Shown in pieces: positions 16,651 through 25,175 of a DNA stretch of 55,213 nucleotides. Position numbers and translations under genes: made by a program. Source of the stretch: RUG563 sp964423675 (GTDB taxonomy: Bacteria; Bacillota; Clostridia; Christensenellales; Aristaeellaceae); contig CAYRFP010000011.1 in NCBI GenBank assembly GCA_964423675.1, forward strand, positions 1-55,213, given 5' to 3'. The notes beneath the pieces were generated by a model, which saw only the letters and a program-made list of their open reading frames with translations, was not told the origin of the DNA and did not search any database. Position 1 is the first letter of the stretch. Every line of letters starts with the position of its first letter.

Positions 16651-19086
16651 TTATTGCTGTAACGGCGGGCAGAAGCCCATATCCGCCGGCAGTCGCCAAT
16701 CTCCCCGGGGAGAAAGGCAGACCGAGCCGATCTTGGGCCCATCAGGCAGGCAATTGCGCTTGAATTGGTTCTGGAAGAAACGGCGCAGGAAGGTGTCCAG
16801 CGTCTGATCGATCTCCTCCATTCGCCATGCTCCAAAAGCCCCAGCGGCCAGGAAACGCAGCACGTCCCGGCGCAGACCGTAGCGCATGAAATAGTAAAGG
16901 AAGAAATCGTGGAGATCGTATTTGCCAATGCGTTCCTCGGTGGACGCGCCGCCAGGAACCAGTTCCGGGGTAATTTCCGTGCCCAGGATGCTCAGCAGGG
17001 TGTCCCGGGTATCCGGAGCGGCAAGTTCCCGGGCATAGGTTTCCACGATGAATTTTACCAGCGTTTTGGGCACGCCGCAGTTCACGCCGTAGTGGGAAAT
17101 ATGGTCGCCGTTATAAGTACACCACCCCAGCGCCAGTTCGGATAGATCACCGGTACCGATCACGATGGCGCCCTCCATGTTGGCAATATCCATCAGCACC
17201 TGGGTGCGTTCCCGCGCCTGAATGTTTTCGTAGGCAATATCGGCAGATTCCATGTTGTGGCCAATATCCCGCCCATGCAGGGAACAGGCTTCGGAAATAT
17301 CCACCTTCCGGAAATCCGTGGCCAGCTGGCGGCAAAGATCCGTGGCGTTTTTCAGGGTGCGGCTGCTGGTGGCAAAGCAGGGCATGGTAACGGTGACGAT
17401 ATTATGCATCGGCAGATGCAGCGCTTCAAAAGCGGTTTGGGTTACCAGCAGGGCCAGCGTGCTGTCCAGGCCGCCGCTGATGCCGATCACGGCCTTTTTG
17501 CAGCCAATGCCCTGCATTCGCTGGCAAAGTCCCTGGGCCTGCAAATGCAAAATATCCAAGCAGCGCTGCTTCCGGGCGCTGCCCTCCGCCGGGGGAACAA
17601 ACGGCGCTTTGCCCACGGGCGCAGGGAAGCGATAGGTAGACATGGAAAAGGGAACTTCCCGGAAACGGGATGCGCTGCCGGAGGAAAAGCTTTTCATTCG
17701 GGTACGATCCGCAGCTAGGAATGCAAGGTTTACTGTGGCTGCTGCGTCCGGGCCGTCATCCGCCAATCCAGACCGAGTTTCAGAAAGCAGCTTTCCATTG
17801 GCGAAAATCATCCGATGGCCGCTGAAAACCAGATCGCTGCTGCTTTCGCCCGCACCGCTGGACGCATAAACATAAGCGCAGATGCCCCGGGCAGAGAGAG
17901 AGGACAGAATGCTCTTGCGATATTCCGGCTTGGCGACTACATCATTGCTGGCGGACAGATTGACGATGATCCGTGCGCCTGCCGCGCATTTTTCCATGCT
18001 GGGGGGCAGGGGCGCCCATGCGTCTTCGCATAGTTCCACGCCGATGAGCAGACCGGTTTCCTCCTGCCGAAGCAGCACGTCCGCCCCAAAGGGCGCTTCC
18101 TGATCAAAGAGTCGCAGCATGCCGGGCTGGGAATCCAGCGCGGAGGCGAACCACCGCTGCTCATAAAATTCGCTGTAATTTGCCAAATGCGTTTTGGGCA
18201 CGATGGCCAGAAGCCGTCCGCCCTGGATGGCCAGCGCACAGTTATACAGCCGCTCGCCCTGGCTCACCGGGCAGCCCAGAAAAATTAACTGTCCAGTCTC
18301 CCGCGTTTCTTCCATCACTCGCCGTGCAGCTTTCTGACAGGAGGCAATGAAGGCCGGGGACAAAAACAGATCCTGGCAGGAATAACCGCAGATGCTCAAT
18401 TCCGGGAACACCAGAATGTCCCCGTCCGTTTCCCGGGCGCGGCGAATCATCGCGTCTGCATTCTTTTCCGGATCCCCCAGACAGACTCGCGGCGCAAGCG
18501 CACACAGGCGCAGGCAATCCGGATACGCGCTGAGCAGAGAGCCTACCAGCGGCTCCGCCTTTACGGAGGGATCGTGCTGAGCCATTCGCTGACGCAGATT
18601 GCTGGCATGAATAGCTTCCGTTCCGGCGGGCAAAGGCAGATAATCGCCCTGCACCCCTGCGGGCAGCGTATGCAGCGCCGGGTCATAGGTGAGCACGATA
18701 AACCGGCAGCTTTGCAGCAGTTCCTGCGCATGTGCCCAGCGCGGCAATTCTGGCAGCTTATCTTCGCCGATAACGAATCGCGCATCCTCCTGCCCGTATT
18801 TCTCTTTCAGCAGATTTAGGGCATCGAAGGTGCATAAATTATCCTGCAGGGAAGAGCAATCCACCACAGCGTTTTCGATTTTTTCTTTTGCCAGGAATGC
18901 CCGGAGAATGTCCGTCCGAACCAGATCAGGCAGCACTGCCTGGTCGGGCTTCCATTTTTTCACAAACTGCGCTCCTGAGGGCAGCAGCACCAGCTGCGCC
19001 TGGGAATAGGCCTGCCGCAGCGCCCGAATGGCCGCCTGATGGGCGGGGGTTAAGGGATTAAATGCGCCGCCATATACGATCAGCAT
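16651..19086 (-). CDS. Fusion: nicotinate-nucleotide adenylyltransferase + glutamine-dependent NAD+ synthase
   Basis: An 811-residue protein that appears to carry three activities. Residues 1-190 are a NadD-type nucleotidyltransferase (GGAFNPLTPAH at 6-16, late IHASNLRQRM near 159-168) forming NaAD from NaMN. Residues about 195-470 are a nitrilase-type glutaminase with the Glu-Lys-Cys triad E229 (FPELS), K298 (PKTH) and C353 (LCEDAW). Residues about 505-811 are the ATP pyrophosphatase-type NAD synthase with P-loop SGGLDS at 537-542. Ordinary glutamine-dependent NadE is about 640 residues and lacks the first domain. The gene overlaps the pncB stop by seven bases. Confidence 0.9.
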   Translation of the reverse strand: MLIVYGGAFNPLTPAHQAAIRALRQAYSQAQLVLLPSGAQFVKKWKPDQAVLPDLVRTDILRAFLAKEKIENAVVDCSSLQDNLCTFDALNLLKEKYGQEDARFVIGEDKLPELPRWAHAQELLQSCRFIVLTYDPALHTLPAGVQGDYLPLPAGTEAIHASNLRQRMAQHDPSVKAEPLVGSLLSAYPDCLRLCALAPRVCLGDPEKNADAMIRRARETDGDILVFPELSICGYSCQDLFLSPAFIASCQKAARRVMEETRETGQLIFLGCPVSQGERLYNCALAIQGGRLLAIVPKTHLANYSEFYEQRWFASALDSQPGMLRLFDQEAPFGADVLLRQEETGLLIGVELCEDAWAPLPPSMEKCAAGARIIVNLSASNDVVAKPEYRKSILSSLSARGICAYVYASSGAGESSSDLVFSGHRMIFANGKLLSETRSGLADDGPDAAATVNLAFLAADRTRMKSFSSGSASRFREVPFSMSTYRFPAPVGKAPFVPPAEGSARKQRCLDILHLQAQGLCQRMQGIGCKKAVIGISGGLDSTLALLVTQTAFEALHLPMHNIVTVTMPCFATSSRTLKNATDLCRQLATDFRKVDISEACSLHGRDIGHNMESADIAYENIQARERTQVLMDIANMEGAIVIGTGDLSELALGWCTYNGDHISHYGVNCGVPKTLVKFIVETYARELAAPDTRDTLLSILGTEITPELVPGGASTEERIGKYDLHDFFLYYFMRYGLRRDVLRFLAAGAFGAWRMEEIDQTLDTFLRRFFQNQFKRNCLPDGPKIGSVCLSPRGDWRLPADMGFCPPLQQ

Positions 19087-20558
19087 GATGCTTCCTTGCC
19101 TCCCTGCGCTCGGTGCTCCGTATGGAGCATGTTCATTTTTAACTCATACATTTTGGGGCTCATATCGATATAATGCACATGGGGATTCTGAATCCGCTGC
19201 TCCTCTTCCCAGACCTGCTCCCGCAATTGCCGCTGCACATAGGCGCGGCTTTCTTCCAGAGAAGGAAGCGAATAAACGCGCTTGCCTTCCAGGAAAATGG
19301 GCTGGAGCAGATCCTCAAAGGTACAATCTTCGAAATACCGCACCCGCCAGGGCCGCACCGGATCCACATACCGATAGGGCTCCTTTCCAGGAAGAGGTTC
19401 GGAACGCAGAGTCAACAGATCGGCCACGCTTTTTCCGGCACTGTCGTACACCCGCAGCAGCCGCTTCAGGCCGGGATTGGTGATCTTCTCCACGTTTTCA
19501 GAGATCTTAATCCGCGGTACCAGTTCCCCCTGTTCCTCTACGGCGCACAACTTGTAAACCGCGCCGAAGACCGGCTCGGACCGGGCGGTAATCAATCTTT
19601 CGCCCACGCCGAAGCCATCCAGCTTTGCACCCTGGCTAAGTAGGGAGGAAATGGTATTTTCATCTAGGCTGCCTGAAACGAGAATCTTACAATCATTCAG
19701 GCCTGCTTCGTCCAGCAGACGCCGGGCTTTCTTGGAAAGATAGGCCAAATCGCCGCTGTCGATGCGGATGCCCTTGAGTCGCTTGCCCTGAGGCAGCAGG
19801 ATTTCTTTGGCCACGCGGATGGCATTGGGCACACCGGATTGCAGCACATCGTAGGTATCCACCAGCAGTACGCAGGCATCCGGATAAGCCTGGGCGTATT
19901 TGCAAAAGGCTCGATATTCGTCTCCATAAAACATCACATAGGAATGCGCCATGGTGCCAGACAGCGGGATGCCGAACATCTGCCCGGCCAGAACCGTGGC
20001 AGTGGAATCCACCCCGCCCAGATAGGCCGCCCGTGCGCCGTAAACGGCGGAATCCATGTTATGCGCCCGACGTGCCCCAAAATCGGACACGCTGCGTCCC
20101 TGCGCCGCCCGCACGATGCGGCTGGCCTTGGTGGCAATCAGGGATTGATGGTTGATTTCCAGCAGCAGCGCAGTTTCCACCAGTTGCGCCTGAATGACCG
20201 GGGCGACCACCGTGATAATCGGCGTACCGGGATACATAACGGTTCCTTCCCGCAGGGCATATACGTTGCCCGTAAAGCGGAAATGCGCCAGATAATCCAG
20301 AAACTGCTCGTTAAAAATCCCCTGCGACCGAAGGAAGGAAACATCCTCCGGAGAAAAATGCAGGTTTTCGATGTATTCTACAATTTGTTCCAGGCCACCG
20401 AAAATGGCGAAGCCGCCCCCGTCCGGGTTCTGACGATAGAACACATCGAAGGCTGCCAGCCGTTCGCCCTCTCCATCCTGAAAATATCCGTTGGACATGG
20501 TTAATTCATAAAAATCCATGACCATCGTCAAATTGCGTTCCCGGTTCTGCTCAAACAT
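19080..20558 (-). CDS. pncB: Nicotinate phosphoribosyltransferase
   Basis: Makes nicotinate mononucleotide from nicotinate, PRPP and ATP, the entry step of NAD salvage. The 492-residue protein has the family start LTMVMDFYELTMSNGYF, the substrate-site DFGARRAHNMDSA (about residue 165), GTMAHSYVMFYG, and the phosphate-binding SGSLDENTI. The start at 20558 sits behind AAGGAGG; an upstream in-frame extension to 20741 is not family-like. It is the first gene of a two-gene operon whose second gene encodes the remaining two steps to NAD. Confidence 0.95.
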   Translation of the reverse strand: MFEQNRERNLTMVMDFYELTMSNGYFQDGEGERLAAFDVFYRQNPDGGGFAIFGGLEQIVEYIENLHFSPEDVSFLRSQGIFNEQFLDYLAHFRFTGNVYALREGTVMYPGTPIITVVAPVIQAQLVETALLLEINHQSLIATKASRIVRAAQGRSVSDFGARRAHNMDSAVYGARAAYLGGVDSTATVLAGQMFGIPLSGTMAHSYVMFYGDEYRAFCKYAQAYPDACVLLVDTYDVLQSGVPNAIRVAKEILLPQGKRLKGIRIDSGDLAYLSKKARRLLDEAGLNDCKILVSGSLDENTISSLLSQGAKLDGFGVGERLITARSEPVFGAVYKLCAVEEQGELVPRIKISENVEKITNPGLKRLLRVYDSAGKSVADLLTLRSEPLPGKEPYRYVDPVRPWRVRYFEDCTFEDLLQPIFLEGKRVYSLPSLEESRAYVQRQLREQVWEEEQRIQNPHVHYIDMSPKMYELKMNMLHTEHRAQGGKEASC

Positions 20559-20589
20559 GGCAGTGCCTCCTTGCTTGCATTCTGCTCTT

Positions 20590-20619
20590 AGTATACCACC
20601 TGGCAGGAGGAGAACGCAA
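20590..20619 (-). promoter_or_regulatory. pncB-nadDE promoter
   Basis: Minus-strand TTGCGT (20614-20619), 18-bp spacer, TATACT (20590-20595), about 30 bp before the pncB start codon. Confidence 0.6.
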
Positions 20620-20709
20620 TAAAAAAAGCCGAGGAAATCGATACGGATGAAAAAGTCTCTGCACGGCGGGAACTGGCGCCGGTCTGCCGATTTATGATTT
20701 TGCGCGGCA

Positions 20710-20766
20710 CTATAAAAAATTGTCGATATTAGTCCTTGCACAGTGCTATAAAATCTGATATATTAG
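20710..20766. repeat. Imperfect direct repeat overlapping a promoter
   Basis: CTATAAAAAATTGTCGATAT at 20710-20729 (continuing TAG) is echoed by CTATAAAATCTGATATAT at 20746-20763 (continuing TAG), 36 bp later. The second copy contains the -10 of the promoter at 20736, so a regulator-binding role is possible. Confidence 0.35.
20736..20764 (+). promoter_or_regulatory. Promoter of the decarboxylase subunit genes
   Basis: TTGCAC (20736-20741), 17-bp spacer, TATATT (20759-20764), 45 bp before the start at 20810. Confidence 0.65.
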
Positions 20767-20809
20767 ATAGGATCTCAGACGGTAAAAAAACGAGGGAGGA
20801 CAGGAACGG

Positions 20810-21916
20810 ATGGCAGAATTCTTTCAAAGCCTGCTGGGAAACGCAGGAAACGTCACATGGCAGATGGCGGTGATGTGGGCGATTGGCGGGCTGCTGATTT
20901 ACCTGGCGATTAAGAAGGACATGGAGCCCGGACTGCTGTTGCCCATGGGCTTTGGCGCGATCCTGGTGAACCTGCCCAATTCCGGCGCGGTGGAAACGCT
21001 GACCACGCTGTTCAACGCGGGCATTGATAACGAGCTGTTTCCGCTGCTGCTGTTTGTGGGCATTGGCGCAATGATTGATTTCGGCCCGGTTCTTAACGAT
21101 CCGAAGCTGATGCTCTTTGGCGCGGCGGCGCAATTTGGCATTTTCCTTACGCTGTCTTTGGCACGGCTGTTTGGTTTTGATCTGATGGATGCTGCGTCCA
21201 TCGCCGTGATTGGCGCGGCGGACGGCCCCACGTCCATCGTGGTGGCCCAGGCGCTGGGCAGCAAATATCTGGGCGCGATCATGGTGGCGGCGTATTCGTA
21301 TATGGCGCTGGTGCCCATCGTGCAGCCCCCGGTGATTCGGCTGCTGACCACCAAGAACGAGCGGATGATCCGCATGCCCTATGAGCAGCGGAACGTGACC
21401 AAGACCATCCGTATCCTTTTCCCCATCATCGTGACGATGCTGGTGGGCATCATTGCTCCGGGTGCGGTGGCGTTGGTGGGTTTCCTGATGTTCGGCAATC
21501 TGCTGCGGGAATGTGGTGTGCTGGATTCCCTGTCCGAAACTGCGCAGAAGGTGCTGGCCAATCTGATCACGCTGTTCCTGGGTCTGACCATTGCTGTGCG
21601 GATGCAGGCGGCGGAATTCCTGTCTCCCGATACGCTGCTGATTATGGCGCTTGGTCTGGTTGCCTTTGTGTTTGATACGGCAGGCGGCGTGCTTTTTGCC
21701 AAGCTGCTGAATCTGTTCAGCAAAAAGAAGGTGAACCCCATGATCGGTGCCTGCGGCATCAGTGCCTTCCCAATGAGTTCCCGTGTGGTGCACAAGATGG
21801 GGCTGAAGGAGGATCCGCAGAATTTCCTGCTGATGCATACCGTGGGTGTGAACGTTTCGGGTCAGATCGCGTCGGTTATCGCCGGCGGCCTGATTCTGAG
21901 CTTCTTCATGAAATAA
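20810..21916 (+). CDS. Sodium-translocating decarboxylase beta subunit (OadB/GcdB/MmdB family)
   Basis: The membrane subunit that couples decarboxylation of carboxybiotin to Na+ export. The 368-residue polytopic protein has about nine to eleven hydrophobic segments and the family motif GAADGPTSI (135-143), which carries the conserved Asp of the Na+/proton path. SAFPMSSRVVH near 320 and the NVSGQIASVIAGG end are also family-typical. Oxaloacetate, methylmalonyl-CoA, glutaconyl-CoA and malonate pumps share this subunit, so the substrate is undetermined. It is followed by a small gamma-like gene, but no alpha subunit or biotin carrier gene is in the window. Confidence 0.92.
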   Translation: MAEFFQSLLGNAGNVTWQMAVMWAIGGLLIYLAIKKDMEPGLLLPMGFGAILVNLPNSGAVETLTTLFNAGIDNELFPLLLFVGIGAMIDFGPVLNDPKLMLFGAAAQFGIFLTLSLARLFGFDLMDAASIAVIGAADGPTSIVVAQALGSKYLGAIMVAAYSYMALVPIVQPPVIRLLTTKNERMIRMPYEQRNVTKTIRILFPIIVTMLVGIIAPGAVALVGFLMFGNLLRECGVLDSLSETAQKVLANLITLFLGLTIAVRMQAAEFLSPDTLLIMALGLVAFVFDTAGGVLFAKLLNLFSKKKVNPMIGACGISAFPMSSRVVHKMGLKEDPQNFLLMHTVGVNVSGQIASVIAGGLILSFFMK

Positions 21917-21936
21917 GAAAGGACGGCTGTGAAAAA

Positions 21937-22152
21937 ATGAAAAAGCTGATTGCATTGGCTCTGAGCCTGGTGGCGCTGGCCGTTCCGTCCCTGGCGCTGG
22001 CCGAGACGAGTTTCCATATTGATTTTCCCGCGTTTGTGGATTCTCTCCAGTATATGCTCAAGGGCATGGCGGGTATCTTTATCGTGGTTGGGCTGATTAT
22101 CCTGGTGCTTATCGTGCTGGAAAAGCTGGGCAAGCAGAAAACGAAAGAATAA
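21937..22152 (+). CDS. Small membrane protein, OadG-like gamma subunit
   Basis: A 71-residue protein with an apparent signal peptide (residues 1-22, ending ALAL-AE), a short external linker and one transmembrane helix (about 43-64), then a Lys-rich cytoplasmic end. Its size and its place 20 bp after the beta subunit fit the gamma subunit that anchors Na+-decarboxylase complexes. Sequence of such subunits is poorly conserved, and the usual Pro/Ala-rich C-terminal tail is missing, so the call rests mainly on context. A strong terminator follows. Confidence 0.6.
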   Translation: MKKLIALALSLVALAVPSLALAETSFHIDFPAFVDSLQYMLKGMAGIFIVVGLIILVLIVLEKLGKQKTKE

Positions 22153-22180
22153 TCAGGCTAGGGAAAAACTAAAAAATATT

Positions 22181-22240
22181 CGTGCCCCGGGCGGACAGGA
22201 AAACGAGTCCATCGTTTCCTTCCATCCGGGGCACGCTTTT
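22181..22240 (+). terminator. Terminator of the decarboxylase subunit genes
   Basis: Ten-bp outer stem CGTGCCCCGG/CCGGGGCACG enclosing a smaller AAACGA/TCGTTT hairpin, followed by CTTTTT. Confidence 0.85.
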
Positions 22241-22300
22241 TGGTATGGGGAATTCGCAGTTGGCAGAAGATGCTGAAAACACTTTCCGCCACTTTTTCAG

Positions 22301-24484
22301 TCAGCCCTCTTTCAGGCGTTGGCACAGGGTGGTATAGCGGGTAGCGATATGATTGTTTTGCACCATGGAAGCGATGGCGTCCTCCCGGCCAACCAGCACC
22401 ACCAGCCGCCTGGCTCGGGTCAGGGCGGTATAGAAAAGATTCCGGGTCAAAAGCCGCGGTGGGCCGCTAAGCACTGGCATAACCACGCAGGGAAATTCGC
22501 TTCCTTGGCTTTTATGCACCGACAGGCAATAGGCAAGCTCCAGTTCCTCTAATTGCTGATAATCGTATTCCACGGTTCGCTCATCGTCAAACCGCACGGT
22601 CACCACCCGATCCTGATTATCCACGGCGGAAACAAAGCCAACATCTCCGTTAAATACACCTTCGCCTTCCTCACCCCCATCTGCCTTCCAGGGAAGCTGA
22701 TAATTGTTTTTTATGTGCATCACCTTGTCCCCGGCGCGAAAGATGGTTTCGCCGTAGGTAATTTCCTTTTTCCAGGGAGCTGGGGGATTCAGGGCAGATT
22801 GTAAAAGGGCATTTAGATGGTAAACTCCGGTGTCTGTTTTTTTGGTGGGGGAGAGCACCTGAATGTCTCGGGCCGGAGCATCCGAATGCAAAAATGCAGG
22901 AAGCCGCTGGGCACAAAGGTTTACGATGGCCTGGGCAGCGTCCGGGGCCAGAGGTCGGCGCTCAAAAAAGAAATCGCTGTCGCGGCGATTGAGAATGGGA
23001 GGTTCGCCGTGATTAATTCGATGGGCGTTGAGCACGATCAGGCTTTCCTCGCTTTGGCGGAAAATGTCTGTTAGCCGCACGGAGGGAACCGTTCCGCTTT
23101 TGAGAATATCCCCCAGTACGTTTCCTGCGCCCACCGATAGCAGCTGATCGGCATCGCCCACCAGAATCAGCCTTGTTCCGGGCTTCAGCGCCGCCAGCAG
23201 GCTGCGCATCAGGAACGCATCCACCATGGACATTTCGTCCACGATGACGCAGCCGCAATCCAGAGGGTTTTGTTCATCCCGCTGAAAATGTCCTTCGTCT
23301 CCGGAAAATTCCAGCAGCCGATGCAGCGTTTTGGCTTCCTGTCCGGTGGCTTCGCTCATGCGTTTGGCGGCACGGCCGGTAGGGGCAGCCAGTAGCACGT
23401 TTTTGCCCAGTATCCAGAGGATGCAGTTGATGATCGTTGTTTTGCCCGTGCCCGGCCCGCCGGTGATAACCACCAGACCCCGCCGCACCGCCTCGGATAC
23501 GGCCCGTCGTTGGTTTTCACTGAACTGGATCTGATGTTCCCGCTCGAAAGTCTGGATTTTTTTTCGAATGTCCTGCTCCGGCACACGCTCTTCCCGGCCC
23601 ATCAGCAGCTTTAAATATCGGGCGACTTCCTTTTCTGCGTAAAAATAGCTGGAAAGCAGCATGGCCTCCTGGCCGTCCACATCCAGGGAAATAATGTCCC
23701 GGGCAAAAAGCAGTGCATCCAGAGCATGAGCCAGCATATCGCTATCCACCCGCAGCGCCCGGGCGGCCCGATCCAGCAGCAGCGCCTTGGGCAGGAAGGT
23801 ATGCCCTTCGCCCGCCGCCGCTTCCTGCAGCACGTATTTCAGCCCTGCCTGCAGCCGATATTCGCTGTTTTGCGGAATGCCCAGAGAAAGCGCGATGCGA
23901 TCGGCCGAGAGGAATCCTACGCCGTCCACATCGTCAATTAGCCGATAGGGATTTTCCCGGATCTTGCGCTGCGCATCTGCGCCATACGCCTTGCTGATGC
24001 GCACGGCCAGGGCGGGAGATACGCCATACGCCTGAAGAAACACCATGGCTTCCCGGGCCGCGTATTGCTCCTGGAAGGATTCGGCCAGCTGGGCGGCGCG
24101 CTTGGGGCCAATGCCGGGCACCTCCGTTAGCCGTTCTGGATGCTCGCTGAGTACATCCAGGGTGTTTTTTCCGAATTCCTGCACCAGCAGCTTGGCTGTG
24201 GACGGCCCAACGCCCCGGATTAAGCCGGATCCCAGATAGCGCTCAATGCCCAGAAGCGAGGTGGGCTTTCGAATTTCGCAGGCGGTGGCCTTCCATTGCT
24301 TGCCGTACTGGGGATGCGCCGTCCAGCCGCCGCTGAGCAGCACCTGCTCGCCCGGCGCCAGCGCTGGCAACGTGCCCACCACGGTCACGCTTTCCCGCCC
24401 CGCTTTGGCCTGCACCACAGAATAGCCGTTTTCTTCATTGCGAAAAATGGTTTCCTCGATAACCGCTTCCAATTGCTCCGGCAT
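22301..24484 (-). CDS. recD2: RecD2-like ATP-dependent 5'-3' DNA helicase
   Basis: A 727-residue SF1B helicase of the RecD2/YrrC type, which works without RecB and RecC. Layout: N-terminal OB-like part (1-70), helix-hairpin-helix repeats (about 85-200, including GVGPSTAKLL and VPGIGPKRAAQL), Walker A GGPGTGKTT (342-350), Walker B-type VDEMS (415-419), and a C-terminal UvrD-like region with VHKSQGSEFP and TALTRARR. The length is typical of RecD2 in Firmicutes. In known hosts it acts in replication-fork maintenance and DNA repair. It is transcribed alone from the promoter at 24528. Confidence 0.93.
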   Translation of the reverse strand: MPEQLEAVIEETIFRNEENGYSVVQAKAGRESVTVVGTLPALAPGEQVLLSGGWTAHPQYGKQWKATACEIRKPTSLLGIERYLGSGLIRGVGPSTAKLLVQEFGKNTLDVLSEHPERLTEVPGIGPKRAAQLAESFQEQYAAREAMVFLQAYGVSPALAVRISKAYGADAQRKIRENPYRLIDDVDGVGFLSADRIALSLGIPQNSEYRLQAGLKYVLQEAAAGEGHTFLPKALLLDRAARALRVDSDMLAHALDALLFARDIISLDVDGQEAMLLSSYFYAEKEVARYLKLLMGREERVPEQDIRKKIQTFEREHQIQFSENQRRAVSEAVRRGLVVITGGPGTGKTTIINCILWILGKNVLLAAPTGRAAKRMSEATGQEAKTLHRLLEFSGDEGHFQRDEQNPLDCGCVIVDEMSMVDAFLMRSLLAALKPGTRLILVGDADQLLSVGAGNVLGDILKSGTVPSVRLTDIFRQSEESLIVLNAHRINHGEPPILNRRDSDFFFERRPLAPDAAQAIVNLCAQRLPAFLHSDAPARDIQVLSPTKKTDTGVYHLNALLQSALNPPAPWKKEITYGETIFRAGDKVMHIKNNYQLPWKADGGEEGEGVFNGDVGFVSAVDNQDRVVTVRFDDERTVEYDYQQLEELELAYCLSVHKSQGSEFPCVVMPVLSGPPRLLTRNLFYTALTRARRLVVLVGREDAIASMVQNNHIATRYTTLCQRLKEG

Positions 24485-24527
24485 AGCCTGCTCCCTTCCG
24501 AGTCATGCGTACAAAACTCCATTTTCT

Positions 24528-24556
24528 ATTATACCGGATGAGCGCTCGGGGAGCAA
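24528..24556 (-). promoter_or_regulatory. recD2 promoter
   Basis: Minus-strand TTGCTC (24551-24556), 17-bp spacer, TATAAT (24528-24533). Confidence 0.65.
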
Positions 24557-24617
24557 GCCGAAAAAACGGAAAAAGCGCAGCAGAGAGAAAACTCCCCTTT
24601 TTCAGACGGAGATGGGT

Positions 24618-24646
24618 TTGCAAAAAAGTGAAAGGTGCGGTATACT
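24618..24646 (+). promoter_or_regulatory. rpiB-like gene promoter
   Basis: TTGCAA (24618-24623), 17-bp spacer, TATACT (24641-24646), divergent from the recD2 promoter. Confidence 0.7.
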
Positions 24647-24691
24647 GAAAGCGAAAGATTTTTCAACGAAAGAAAGGCAGGCGTTCTCATC

Positions 24692-25144
24692 ATGAAATTT
24701 GCGATTGCGTGTGATCCCGCCGGGCTTCCCCTGAAGGGCCCCGTGGAGGAAACCCTGAAGGAGTTGGGCGTAGAATTTGTAGATTATGGAATTCATGAGG
24801 GAGATCCCCGGGATTATCCTATCTTTGCTGTTCGTGCGGCAAATGCCGTGGCTTCTGGCGAGTGCGATCGGGGCATTATTCTCTGCGGCACGGGCGTGGG
24901 CATTTCCATGGCGGCTAACAAGGTTCACGGCATCCGCTGCTGCTGCTGCTCGGATTGCTATAGCGCCAAGATGAGCCGCGCCCATAACGATGCGAACATG
25001 CTGGCTATGGGCGGCCGGGTGGTTGCGCCCGAATTGGCTAAGATGATCACTGAGATTTGGGTGAAGGGCGAATTTGAAGGCGGCCGACATCAGCGGCGGA
25101 TCGATATGTTCCAGTTGATTGAGGAAGGCAAACCTCTGGAATAA
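24692..25144 (+). CDS. RpiB/LacA/LacB-family sugar-phosphate isomerase
   Basis: A 150-residue Rossmann-like isomerase; the family interconverts ribose- and ribulose-5-phosphate, or galactose/allose phosphates. The catalytic Cys loop LCGTGVGISMAANK (about 64-77) and the RAHNDAN motif (about 96-102) are intact. Two departures stand out. The N-terminal loop reads CDPAG where canonical RpiB has Asp-His-x-Gly, so the usual active-site His is Pro. Residues 83-86 are four consecutive Cys (with a fifth at 89). A shift in substrate is therefore possible. It begins a two-gene unit with the YbaK-type deacylase, 31 bp downstream. Confidence 0.85.
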   Translation: MKFAIACDPAGLPLKGPVEETLKELGVEFVDYGIHEGDPRDYPIFAVRAANAVASGECDRGIILCGTGVGISMAANKVHGIRCCCCSDCYSAKMSRAHNDANMLAMGGRVVAPELAKMITEIWVKGEFEGGRHQRRIDMFQLIEEGKPLE

Positions 25145-25175
25145 AGCGGCGTTCGGGCGAAAAGGAGCATTTCCT

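Noticed and set aside
20729..21955. Long minus-strand open frame (408 codons) opposite the decarboxylase beta subunit
   Set aside because: Its translation is His/Gln-rich and low in hydrophobic structure, typical of the antisense of a GC-rich membrane-protein gene. The plus strand has a clear family match, promoter and ribosome site.
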